The translations under genes and the position numbers were made by a program. The notes below the pieces were generated by a model, which saw nothing but the letters and a program-made list of their open reading frames with translations, had not been told where the DNA came from and ran no database searches. From Stenogyne calaminthoides (lineage: Eukaryota > Streptophyta > Magnoliopsida > Lamiales > Lamiaceae): 64,000 nt of DNA. The stretch covers positions 2,356,001 through 2,420,000 of the forward strand of contig JBBCBC010000043.1 in NCBI GenBank assembly GCA_037126765.1, given 5' to 3'. The first letter of the stretch is position 1, and each line of letters begins with the position of its first letter. This document shows positions 47,860 through 60,200 of this stretch, piece by piece.

Positions 47860-48359
47860 CATCAAGTCTAATTTTTTAGTGCAAGTCTAATTTATTAGTG
47901 CAATGATTTATATAAGAAATAAATACAGAATGGCCTAGCATAACATAACTTATAAATTCTTATAAAATGTAATGAAATACAATAATATTTTAGTCATGAA
48001 ATAAAGTGGAAACTAGTGTGCAAAAAGTTGAAAGTATGTGGGTATTGATCAAAGTGCTATGAACACAAATTAATATTTGGCTAAGCCTTGTATGCATCGG
48101 GTGCACAATGCACTTTATAATGTATTTTGAAATTATATAATTTATTGCATTAAAATATATAATTTATTTGCACTAAATCGTGCAACTATTAATATGATAA
48201 ACAAGTTGCACTGTTCAATGTAAACAAATTGCATACTTCAGTATAACAAATATCATGATTTTAAAATACTTCAGTAACAAATAACCTGATTTTAATATAT
48301 TGGTAATTTCCTCCAAAATGTTGGTTTCTTTGTCAAAGATTTAAGGGCAAGAAAATTTA

Positions 48360-48690
48360 CTACCGTCTGGGTTTGTTTGTTTAGACAATTTGAAATACTA
48401 GGAACAACTTGGTCTTTAACGGCGAAGTTCCAAATCTCATAAAGATCGTGGAGGAAGTAAAGACAAATGTATGATCGTTGTTAAATGCAAGGAATATCAT
48501 AGATAAGGAGCATACATATGTAAATTGGTTATTAAATCCTAGATTGTGCAAAGTTAGAGTGTGTGGAGGAAAAGTATTTAGTGGCTTTGTTAGATTGTGT
48601 TTATAACTTGTTTTTGTAAAGGGTTGAAGTACATCTTGTACTCCAATTTTTTTTATAAAATTTTCTTTTGCCTGAGAAAAAAAAAAACAC
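48360..48690 (+). mobile_element. 5'-truncated LINE tail
   Basis: The plus strand encodes a decayed VFNGEVPNLIKIVEEVKTNV, as in the last part of plant LINE ORF2, then a 3' region (GTTGAAGTACATCTTGTACTCC) and an A tract at about 48679-48689. Only the 3' end of the element is present. Confidence 0.6.
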
Positions 48691-49101
48691 TATCATGAAG
48701 TGCACATAAAAGCCAGTCTTAATTCTTTCATTTATTTATTATATTTTGATTCCAATTTTAACAAAGTAAAAACTAAACCAAAACTAAGGGGAAAAAACAT
48801 CTCGAAGTTGCCCCTTTTTCGACCAAAACCGTTGAAAATTAATGTGGTCGGGTAATTACTGTTTGCTTTCTTTTTTTTTGAAACCCAAAAAAGGTCATGC
48901 TGCATTCTAAAACCGGAAGCAACTGTTTTTTGCTTTTCGACAATAATTTCCGTTCCTTTTTCCATTTACCATTCGACAGTTTTTTTACTATCGAGAGATA
49001 AATTGCCGTGATTGGCAAATATTTAGACATTACTGCTAGAAGTTGTCGGAGTAATTAAGAGCAAACTTTTAATTAAAATAATACTTCTTCCGTCCCACTA
49101 A
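48691..49101. other. Spacer, no gene seen
   Basis: AT-rich sequence with short frames on the minus strand only and no motifs. CTTCTTCCGTCCCACTAA just left of 49102 is similar to a Stowaway end, but a partner end was not found. Confidence 0.35.
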
Positions 49102-49109
49102 GATATGCG

Positions 49110-49860
49110 TAGAGCCGTCAAATTGGGTCGCCCGACCTTTCCCATCAGGCCAAGTCATGTTCATGTGCCGGCCCATCATCTAGTCGGACCTACAAAAATG
49201 CAGCCCAGCCCAGCCCAGTATGGGCTCACGGGCCCACGGACTGGCCCGGCCCATGATTTTTTTAATTATTTTATTTACTTACAAAATTACATTATTTCTT
49301 TGTAATTCTTTTGGATATTTTTCTACCCTTATCAATTTACATTATTATCTGATTAAAAAAATAAAATAATAATTATAATTATAAATTATTAAAATACAAT
49401 CTTATGTACATGACAACATTAACTTGAGTACTATTTTGTTGACTGTGATTGTTAATTGTTAATTGTATCAAAATAACTCGTAGTTTAACAAATTACAAAA
49501 TACTACCTAAAAATTAAAAAAAAAAAAAATTGATAAAAATTATAAAATCATCTTACTTATTTTTTTTTCCAATTGCATTTGTAGAAATTTTTTGTTTCCT
49601 GATTTTTCATTATTCATCATCAGTTAAACAAATTTCTTTAGTCCTTATAGTTTGTACAAGTAATTACAAAAAAATAATAAAAAAAAAATAAATTTTGTCG
49701 GGCCAAACGGGCGGCCCATGACCCGTCGGGCCAAATTGGCCCAAGCCCATTAGGCCCGTGGGCCAAATATTTGGCCCGGCTCTTTTCGGGCCTCTAATTT
49801 TTTAGCCCAACCCATACTTGGGCTCGGGTTGGCCGGGCCGGGCCCAAATTGCCGGCTCTA
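49110..49860. mobile_element. hAT-type MITE (751 bp)
   Basis: Terminal inverted repeats TAGAGCCGTCAAATTGGG and, reversed from the right end, TAGAGCCGGCAATTTGGG. The flanks GATATGCG (49102-49109) and GATATGCA (49861-49868) form an 8-bp duplication with one change, as expected for hAT. Both ends are GC-rich with many GGCCC/GGGCC words around an AT-rich centre. No coding capacity. Confidence 0.85.
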
Positions 49861-49869
49861 GATATGCAT

Positions 49870-50801
49870 ATACTTCATCCTCTTAATTATATAGACTTGT
49901 TTAACTTTTCACACAGATTAACAAATTATATTAGAAAAGTAAATTAGGCTAGTAAAATTTCTATGACAAAGTCTTATGTGAAAATTTTCACATGTGAAAA
50001 AACTCATTTTCTCGATGAATTTTCATTCCCAAATCCGACCCGAAACTCGTCAGGAGATTATTTTTAATCCCCATCCCTGCCCATAATGGTATCGGGTATC
50101 CCCGTGCCCGATTCGAAAATCAACTAACTTATTTAATTTTTATTTTTCTATTATCATAATTATTTTATCTCCCTAAAAAAAATTAATTATGTCATTGGGA
50201 GCCAATTATATTATTTTTCGAAGGCTAGATGAAGAACACCTTTAAAGAAATGTCTGATCGAATGGGCTCAATACCTTTGTCTCTGATCGAACGTCGCTTT
50301 TGGATGCTTTGCACGAAGAATGCTTTGAAGTTGCTTTGAATCTTCAAGAAAGATTGCTGATAATTCCGGGCTCTTCTCGTCTTGCTCGTCTGAAGATCGT
50401 CATCTGGAATGATCGTTGTGCGGATGAGTGAATGAGTTTGGATCTCTATTTGCAGGGTGATGGGTGCCAAACTTTCCCTTCTTGATATGCCACATGGCGA
50501 CCTCTAGTTGGTTGAAGGGATTTGACTGGCGTAATTAACGCAAATCATTTAATGATTGATTTGTTATTAATTATCTTCTATTTATGACCAAATATTAGTC
50601 TGATTCGTCAGATACGAATATTCGAGAACACGTAAAACTTGATTGGCTTGAAATGTGTATATTTAAATATCAATCATTTAACTATTTAATTTTAAGAATT
50701 AATTTATTAAATTCTCGATATAAACAATTGATTTAATTTGATATTAATATGTAATTTGTACACGTGTCGTAATTTAATTGGTTGCAAATTTTATTTGCTT
50801 A
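49870..50801. other. Spacer with a possible LTR-derived stretch
   Basis: 50220-50480 is less AT-rich and has a minus-strand frame of 81 codons (start MAPITLQIEIQTHSLIRTTI) that I do not recognise. The GATCGA and CTTCTTGAT-type words are reminiscent of LTR sequence elsewhere in the window. No intact feature. Confidence 0.3.
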
Positions 50802-51116
50802 CACTATAAAAATTAATAGTATCTGAAAATAAATATTTGATAGTAAAGATAATTGGTATCTAAAAAAATATATGATGCTAAAACTAATTAAGTGGTATTA
50901 ATAAATAAATTTCTAATACCAAAAAAAATTAGTATCAGAAAATAACGGATGCTATAAAACTAATGGTATCAAAAAATAAATTTCAGATACTAAATATTCA
51001 TTCCCCATGGAGATATTATCATAAGCAAGCGAATGGATACAAAAGGATAAAATTTAATATCAGAAAATGCACCTAATACCAATTTTTCGATACTAAAAAT
51101 GACATTTCGTGTAGTG
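50802..51116. mobile_element. Small non-autonomous CACTA element
   Basis: Begins CACTATAAAAATTAATAGTA and ends TTCGTGTAGTG, so both ends give CACTA inward. Sub-terminal words of the type GGTATC/GATACT recur many times in both directions, as in CACTA elements. A 3-bp target duplication is not evident (TTA and ACA). Confidence 0.7.
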
Positions 51117-51394
51117 ACACCATCTCACACCATAATAATCTTGGACTATCAATTGGTTACCGAATTGCAATTTTTTTTTTTTCGAGGGACAACGAATTGC
51201 ACATTTTTAAAATGCATATTTTTTTTTCTTTAAAAAAAATTAGTTACCGAATTATTTTATTAAAAACAAAATGATTTTAAAGTTTCCTTTAATCTATTTT
51301 TAAAGTTATTTCAAAGTCCTTAAAATGTTGAATTTTTGTTTAATCCCTGAAGATAAAAATGAACAAAATTTATTGAGTCATCTTAGGGTATAAG

Positions 51395-51770
51395 AGATGT
51401 CATGTCCAATTTGTTCAAAAGTAAAGATATAAAAGACCTTGCTAGGTATGGAGTGGATTTGACTATTGAATATTTTCATTCATATGTTGTTGTTAAAGAT
51501 GTTTATACCATCAAAATCCTTCTTCCGGACCTAGCCAAGGATAACCTCTATGAATGACTGCCTCATCTTTTTTCCTGTAACTCCCCAAAAGTTCACACCA
51601 TTGTTAGAGTATCTTTGTTGTTGTGGTATAGTTATCTTCGCAAACTAAAAACTAATATCTTTTACCAATTTTCATTGTGATCCTTGTTACATATCCCTTT
51701 TTGTCAGATTGAGTGTCTCTGCTTCACCCTTATACCTGCTCCAAATTTTAAACTTCGCGAGGACGACACA
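51395..51770 (+). pseudogene. Ty1/copia pre-integrase fragment
   Basis: The frame reads IEYFHSYVVVKDVYTIKILL then PDLAKDNLYE and a stop, followed by KVHTIVRVSLLLWYSYLRKL. The F-x-x-S-Y-x-V-V-K-D...T-x-K-x-L-L...LY and LW-x-S-x-L patterns match the GAG-pre-integrase region of Copia polyproteins. Several stops follow. Confidence 0.5.
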
Positions 51771-52680
51771 ACTCTATTGTCATAATCCTCATACTAACAA
51801 GATGTATATTTCTCGTCGAAGATACCTTTCCTTTCGCTCATCCGCTAGCTACTTGTGTCATTTGATTGGACGGGTTTAGTCCAAACACACAAACATAAAT
51901 ACTACAATACATGAACATAAATATATAAAAATATTAATAAATTAGTTGGTTCGGGTTTATTGTTAACGTATTTTGTCGCAGATTCAATTCTTATTAAGTG
52001 CATAATTTTCAAGTCATAAATATATGTGGCGAGTTCATAAACGGGTTTATGGAGGCGGGTCCTATAAAAATCGCTAACGTCCCAAACCGACTTAGTCGGG
52101 TCCAATCCCACTCCGATGAGGCGGGTTCAATGCGGGTCCGGGTATGAACCTCATTGACATCCGACCCACGGGTAAGGGGGAGTGTTAGTTAATATAAATG
52201 AATTAATTGCACACGTCGCTACAAGTTGAGACTTTCTGATGAAATAAAATTCTTTCAGTTTCAAATGGTCAAACACTCGTTAATATTAATACAAGTTGGT
52301 TTAGCTGTAATCTATGATGCAATACACTTTAATTATTAACGTTACGATTAAAAATGATTTTGTCGTATGTACATTATTATCACTTACTTCGATTTTCCCA
52401 CTAACTTACCGTTGACGTCTCACGTGTACAACTGTCACTTACCTCGATTATTTCTCTAATTTATTATTTTACCTCAATTATTTTTCTAATTTGTCGTTTA
52501 TAAGACCACCTCACAGTAGACTAGTAATGATCAAACACACTAATTTGTTTTGTTTGAACAAAATCCATCACTTTGTGTGCAAGTACTAAACTACTCAAAT
52601 CTACCCTTATCTAAATTCTAAAGTTGTGAATGGAAATAAAAGTCCTCTTCCAAACAGAACTCTAGCCCACAGTAATACGA
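51771..52680. other. Spacer upstream of gene 2
   Basis: AT-rich sequence with no convincing frame. A repeated CTTACCTCGATTATTT-type phrase occurs at about 52380-52490. Confidence 0.35.
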
Positions 52681-52684
52681 ACCT

Positions 52685-53000
52685 GACGTGGCAATTCTTA
52701 ACAGCCTCATCCACACGTCGCATTCTTATTGGGTACAAATTCCACATGGCAGAACACTCTCGTCACTGCATCTAAAATTTAATGCCGCAATCCGTCAATT
52801 TTTAGTACCGCTAACAAACAGTATCCGGAATTTAAATAAACGTATAAATAAATAAAAACGATATATTTGGAAATAAAATACAATGTTTTGGTTATTTTGG
52901 AACGGAATAAAATCTCTGGCCTTGTGGCATTTTCAGTAATTTTAGTAAAAAAACGAGGTGACTCAGTTAAAAATTTCAAGCCGCTGCCCAGCTATAAATA
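52685..53000 (+). promoter_or_regulatory. Promoter of gene 2 (Tudor-SN)
   Basis: A TATA box TATAAATA at 52993-53000 is preceded by GACGTGGC (52685-52692), which contains the ACGTGGC ABRE/G-box-type core, plus nearby ACGT and ATTGG words. The untranslated leader starts a few tens of bases after the TATA box. An ABA/stress role for the site is inference. Confidence 0.55.
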
Positions 53001-53024
53001 TCCAATCTTTATAAGAACGTCGAT

Positions 53025-54224
53025 ATTTATGCTCAGTCCGATCCGCCGTCCTCCTGCGACTTGTTTCTCTAACTACTCTCTCTAGTTTCGCTCCCTAATA
53101 AAAAAAGGTTCTATTTCAATTTTTTATTTGTTATATTTAAGAGAGATTTGGTTTAATTGAGCATAATTGGAAGAGTAATCGGATCGATTTCATCTTCAAT
53201 CTGCTTGGATACATCGGATTGTTTTTTGGTGATTTTGTTGGTGAATTTTCCAGATCTCGGTAGTTTTGAACTGTTTCTTTTTATCAATGCATGCGTTTGT
53301 GTTGGATGAATTGAGTAATTTTTAAATTCGTTTTTGTGAGATCGTGCTGATCGTTGGTGTTTGAGTTGCAGATCTCAATCGCTTCTATGCTGATTTGTGT
53401 ACTAAGTGTTTGCATCAATTGCATGTGTTTACAATTGTGTACTTGATGTTGCGCGTCTGCTTTGTGATGTGGATGTGACTTGTGAGGGAGAGGTTTTGCA
53501 TCCTGCATCAAGTTGAAGCTGTTAGAAAGCTATTAATCACCTGCATTTATTTTTTGTTAAATCTGGGATTTATGCATCAAAGTGTGTCTTATGGGAGCTT
53601 TAGTGGAGGACTTGCCTTTTTATGAATTGAATTGTTTATCCGGTATAGAATGCTACGATTTTTCTGAATATGGATCTGCTAATTTCTGCCATCTACTTTG
53701 GTGTTTTTTGTTTCAGAGATCGATCTCAAGATTTAATTTTTTAACATAAATCTGAATTTTGCATTCCGTTTAGCACATGCCGATGAAAGAACTAATTGAT
53801 GTTTTTACACTGTTTTAGTAGTCTTTATTATCCATAAAAATTATATTTATATAAATGTTGCTTTTAAGTTACCTTTTAAAACAAAGATTTGCTTTGTTTT
53901 TTTGGGTCACTTTTTTTATGATTTTTGAGGAATTTGTATTAGAGTTAGATTTGATCTCTCTTTTCATGTCCATCATGCTTTGCTCACAAGTAAAAGTCTA
54001 ATTATTAGTATGCGAGGTCCATTGCTTGGTCTTTCTGTAATATATGCACAGGCGGAAGTAGAGTTTGTGCTTTCATGAAATGTGTTTGCTTTTCTTCTTT
54101 CTGTCTCCTTAAATAGTAACATTGTTGTCTTTCATGTGAATGTGGGCTTCTCATTGGAGCAGAAACTAGATACTGTGTGTTGGATTTATTTTTAAACATG
54201 TGCTTTTGCAGACTTGCTGTTGAG
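53025..54224 (+). other. 5' UTR with leader intron of gene 2
   Basis: The first, non-coding exon probably begins near 53025-53040. A T-rich leader intron ends at the acceptor TTTTGCAG (54211), 13 bases before the ATG. The best donor by eye is CTCG/GTAGTT near 53260, giving an intron of about 950 bp; a donor near 53229 is possible. Long first introns in the leader are common in highly expressed plant genes. Confidence 0.55.
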
Positions 54225-57200
54225 ATGGCATCAACAGCTGGCGCCACAGGATGGTTGAGGGGAAAAGTTAAAGCTGTTCCCTCTGGTGACAGCTTGGTGA
54301 TAATGGGGAATACAAAGGCTGAGATTCCCCCTGAGAAGACTATCACTTTGTCATCTCTAATGGCTCCCAAGTTGGTATGTTCAATTTACTCGGGAATATT
54401 TCTGTATTACTATTTTGTTGGGCTGACCATGTCTTTTGCTCTTTTGATTGCATTAAGTTTTCCATTAATTATTTTCTCTCGATGAATTGGCTATAATGAA
54501 TTAATTATGGCTCTTTGCAAGTTTATAGGGAATTAGTTATTGGAATTTTGTACTGCTGTTGATTTTAATGCTTGAATTTTGTCTTATTTTTTGATCACGT
54601 CCTTGAAAGAATATGTATGATGACAAATTGAGTCGTTATTTATTCTTGTCTTGATGCTATGTTTTCTTTTCCATGATAGGCTCCCCGCAGAGGAGGCCTT
54701 GATGAGCCATTTGCATGGGAGAGCAGAGAATTTTTAAGGAAGCTCTGTATTGGAAAGGTGTGAATTCTCTGGCTTTACTTGTCCTGAAATAGCTTTACTC
54801 TCACATAAAATACTTTTCCTGAAAATTAATGCTTACATTACTGCATTTTGCATTTTAGGAGGTCACTTTCAGAGTGGATTACACTGTACCATCCATCAAC
54901 CGTGAATTTGGTTCTGTTTTCCTTGGGGATAAGAATATAGCAGTGCTTGTGGTCTCTGCAGGCTGGGCAAAGGTTTGTATTTGACTATTTTCAGTTATAT
55001 TTTATTCAGTTTGCTACTACTTCCATTAGTTTATGCTTTGCCTCACACAATATTTTCCATTTTCCTAATATAGGTTAGAGAACAAGGTCAACAGAAAGGA
55101 GAAGCCAGCCCTTTCTTAGCGGAGTTGCTACGTCTTGAAGAACAGGCCAAGGAACAAGGCCTAGGTCGTTGGACTAGGGTCAGTATTATTTTCTTAATAG
55201 ATGACAATTCCACTAAAACCTTTCTTTTGTGCTTCAGTGAAATTTTTTTTGTCTTTTTTTTTTTGTCTCGAGGATATATTTAATCTGTTATATTTTAATA
55301 TTCTTTTTGGTTTAGGGGATTAAAACGATACTTCTATCTTGTCATTGCAATTCTCAGGTACCAGGTGCTTCAGAGGGTGCAATTAGGGACCTGCCTCCTT
55401 CAGCTGTTGGTGATTCTGGTAATTTTGATGCAATGGCTCTATTGGCCGCCAAGAAGGGTAGTCCATTGGAGGCTATTGTGGACCAGGTTCGCGATGGAAG
55501 CACAATTCGTGTTTATTTGCTTCCAGACTTTCAACATGTCCAAGTGTTTGTTGCAGGGATTCAGGTATATATTAATCCTCATAGATAATATTTACTGCAG
55601 TTTCTGTTTTTATTTTCTAAATCTGAGATAATATATACCAAATTTTTAAATAGGCTCCATCCCCGGGTAGAAGAGCTGCAGCTGAAGCTGTTATTACAAG
55701 TGAGGTGGCCTCCAATGAACATAATGGAGATTCTGCTGCTGGAGCTCGTGCTCCCTTAACATCTGCACAAAGACTTGCTGCATCTTCTGGATCTATGGTT
55801 GAAGTTCCTGCAGATCCATTCGGGAAAGAAGCCAAACATTTCACAGAAATTCGTGTTTTGCATAGAGATGTGAGTACCTTTTGTTATTTTCCTTCTGTCC
55901 ACACCCCCCCCCCCCCCCCCCCAACCCCAAGCAACAGCACCCCATAGAACTTAGCCTGTATCATGTATGTGCAATGTGTGGGTACAGGTCAGGATTGTAT
56001 TGGAGGGGGTTGACAAGTTCAACAACTTGACCGGTTCAGTATACTATCCTGATGGCGAATCAGCTAAAGACTTGGCATTGGAGCTTGTTGAAAATGTAAG
56101 CAGTTTCCTAATATTAATATGGACATTACATAATACGAAAACAAACTCTGTGTTTAATTATACGTTTATTAGCTTGTGAGTCTATAGTTTTAGAGGCGCA
56201 TCAGACCCAGGTTTTGTGCCTCTCAAACCAGAGCCAGGCGCAGTTCACAGGTTGAGCACCTCCGTGCGCTTTTTTCACCTTTTTTGATGCGCCTGGAGAG
56301 CGCCTCTGAATCTCCAGTTCAAAACATATCTTTTGTTTACTATTTTTAAGATATGACATGATTTAGACACAATATCACAGAAGAAAATGCTGACAGCCAT
56401 AAAAGAGAGAACATCGCTGAACTGTGGTCTAGTGTTTAAGAAAAACTTGGTAAAAAGAAGAAAAAGCACCAACTGTTGTCACTTCTCTCGCTCTGTTAGC
56501 TAGGTTTTTTTCTCGTCCTCTTTTTCTAAGAATCTTATCTCTCCTAATAATTATCCCGTGTTCTCAACCCTATGAGGTTTGACAAATCTTGATTTTGTTA
56601 AGATTATATTTCCTTTCAGTAGCAAGAGATTTGATAAAATATTGAGTTAGATCCGATCATATCTCATTTTTATTAAAAGGCGTTGACAAAAGTCCTTTCA
56701 TGTTAAAACCAGTATTATCAAATAATAGGCACAATATTATTTTACCCCCAAGTGAAACTTTTTCCTTGGCTAAAATGGCCTTTTATGTGCCTTTCTCTTC
56801 TCGTCTCTAACAACTATGTGCAAACCTACTTGAGTTTTTTATTTTGATTAGTTTGGTCTTCCTTTTCTGGGCTCCTGCTTCATGCTATGAGCTTATGAGT
56901 TGGACAGGACTCTTCCCTATGTGTTGATAATGATAATAATTCCCTCCTACATAACTGCTATATTGCTTTGTCTAATTCTAATTTATTAGTTTTGAAGAAT
57001 TTACTTGTATTCACACTGTGTGTTAGTCTTGTTAGTCTCTTAATCTTATACCAGACTTAATTTTGACAACATTCCTTAATGTTATGCAATCATAGGGTTT
57101 AGCTAAATATGTTGAATGGAGTGCAAGCTTGTTGGAGGAAGATGTAAGACGGAAGTTGAAGAATGCTGAACTTCAAGCGAAAAAGACACGTTTGAAATTC

Positions 57201-60200
57201 TGGACAAATTATGTTCCACCTGCAACAAACTCAAAGGCCATCCATGACCAGAACTTCACAGGAAAAGTAAGTTATTTGTTCTGTTGTAAATGTTCAATGA
57301 TCTTCTGTTTTTTTCTAGATCCTTTCATTATTTTACAGAAACTATTGTATGCAGGTCATTGAAGTTGTAAGTGCGGATTGTATTATTGTTGCCGATGAAT
57401 CCTTGCCCTTTGGAGATCCATCTGCAGAACGACGTGTCAATCTCTCAAGTATAAGGGGTCCCAAAATGGGTAATCCTCGTAGAGACCAAAAACCTGATCC
57501 CTATGCTCGGGATGCCAAGGAATTTCTGAGGACACGCTTGCTTGGCCGTCAGGTATTTTTTTTAATATGAGTAAAGTCTCTTTACACCATTTGCACCGTG
57601 CAACTCATGTATAACTAATATTGTTTAGTGAAAACTACTAACCAACTAATACTGTTCAGTGAAAACAACTAATACTGTCTAAAAATGCACTTGAGCTGCA
57701 TGGTAAACCTGATGTATACAATACTTTTTTAATATTTCAAATGTCACTTCCTATATTATAATACAATAATGCTGACATTGCTTCCATGCCTTTAGGTGAA
57801 CGTTTCTATGGAATATTCTAGGAAAGTTGGCATGACAGATGGAGCTGCTGCTCCGTCTGCTGCCGCAGATACTAGGGTTATGGATTTTGGATCAGTTTTC
57901 CTTGTTAATCCACCTAAGGATGGGGAAGCTGCTGCTGCTGGAGCAGGTAGTCAAACTGGGGTTAATATTGCAGAGCTTTTAGTCGCCCGAGGTTATGCAA
58001 CAGTTGTTAGGCACCGTGATTTTGAGGAGAGATCAAATTACTATGATGCCCTCCTATCTGCTGAATCACGGGCACTTTCAGGGAAGAAGGGTATGCATTC
58101 CGCCAAAGACCCCCTTGTGAGACATGTAACAGACCTGCTAACGGTTAGTTCTACCTCAGATTCAATCGATGTTATGGTTTTTCTTATTATATATATAATT
58201 TACATAACTGACATGTGCTACTTTGCTGGTTGTGGCCTTATTAATTCATTTATAAGGCTAATGCAAAAAAAGCAAGAGACTTCTTGCCATTCTTGCAACG
58301 CAATAGGAGGATGTCTGCTGTTGTCGAATACGTGCTCAGTGGACATCGATTTAAAATCGATATTCCTAAGGCAACGTGCAGTATTGCTTTCTCGTTATCT
58401 GGGGTTAGATGTCCGGGCCGTGAAGAGCCTTATTCCGAGGAGGCCATTGCATTTATGAGGCGAAAAATAATGCAGAGGGATGTCGAGGTAGTGTTTTTCC
58501 TTTTAGACTCATAATAATTGTCCGATATATGTGCATTCATATCTCACTGTTCTTTTATGTGCAGATTGAAGTTGAAACTGTAGACAGAACAGGAACTTTC
58601 CTCGGAACCTTATGGGAGTCCAAAATTAATATGGCAATACCTCTTCTGGAAGCAGGCTTGGCAAAGCTTCAAACTTCTTTTGGCCTTGATAGAATCCCAG
58701 ATGCTCATCTTCTGGCTCAAGCTGAGCAATCAGCAAAGCAGAAGAAGTTGAAGGTGAATTACATTTTACGTTTTACATCCATCTTTTATTGTTGTATCTG
58801 TTTCTCTTTTACAAATAGTCTATGCTGCAGATATGGGAGAGTTTTGTTGAGGGAGAGGAAGTTTCTAATGGTGCAGCTGTTGAAAGAAGACAGAAAGAGG
58901 AGTTAAAGGTGTGTGCACCATAAATGTGATTTAACTTGGTATGTTTTCATATTTCTCGTGGGACCCTCATTGATAACAGTGCTCTTTCTTAGGTTGTGGT
59001 TACCGAAGTCTTGGAAGGTGGGAAATTTTATGTTCAGTCGGTTGCTGATCAGAAAGTGGACTCTATACAGAAGCAACTTTCTTCCCTAAGCCTTCAAGAA
59101 GCTCCTGTAATAGGTGCTTTCAACCCGAAGAAGGGGGATTTGGTTCTTGCTCAGTTTAGTGCAGATAAATCTTGGAATCGTGCAATGGTAAGATTTCATG
59201 CACTAATTTTCTCTTGAGATATCTTGAATATATTACTGCAACATGTGACATGAGTTTACTTCAGTGTTATTTATATGTTTGCCGTTTATACATGCTTATG
59301 AACATATTAAAGTTAGTTAAACTAGGTCCTGAACTTGTCCATTACAATTTTCCTTAGAGTTTTTTTTTTTTGGTCAGCAAAAATGAAATTCTCATTTAAA
59401 AATGGGTATAAGGAATAACCTGGAAAGAATTACAATTCAGGGTACATCAAAGTAGAGTTCATGACCAGAATCTAGCAACAACTATAATAACACCTATGTA
59501 TCAATTACAACTCCCAGCAACTATTTCAAACTAATCAAGAATTATCCAGAGCATTCCTTATGTCATTCGCCCAAGATGAAAATGGTGTTCTTATTCCTTT
59601 TCCCGATCTCGTAGTATACCAACTCCAGACTCTAGATTTTAATTCTTCCACAAGGTCATTCGTTTTTGGTCGTTCCGTTCGAAAGATTATTGAGTTTCTT
59701 GCCTTCCAAAGTAACCAAATCACACACACCTATGATCTTACCCTCCTTTCCTCTAGAGTTACTTATCTTATATGTCAACTATAGTAGCTTTGATCTAATT
59801 GGCTATGCAATATGAAATTAATGTTATTAGATAAGTCATATCCTGAATTTTATCTTTGCTGCGGGATCTTTGATGCATGATAATTTATGTGATATCTTTG
59901 TCCTGCAACTCGTCTCCTGCTCCAATCTTAAATGTCAATAATGGGTATAATTGTTTCTTCATTAGCTCAATTTCACTGGTTCAATATTTTTTTATTTTCT
60001 AATCATGCAAGATGAAATTAATGTTATTAGATAAGTCAACGATACCCTAGTCTTGATCTTTGTTTCTAGATTTCCATTGCATGTTAATTTATGTGATTTT
60101 TTGGTTCAGTAACCACATATCCTGCTCAATCTTAAGTGACATAAATGGGCATCAATGTTTCTTCAACAGCTGAAAATAACTGGTTCTTTAATATTTTTCC

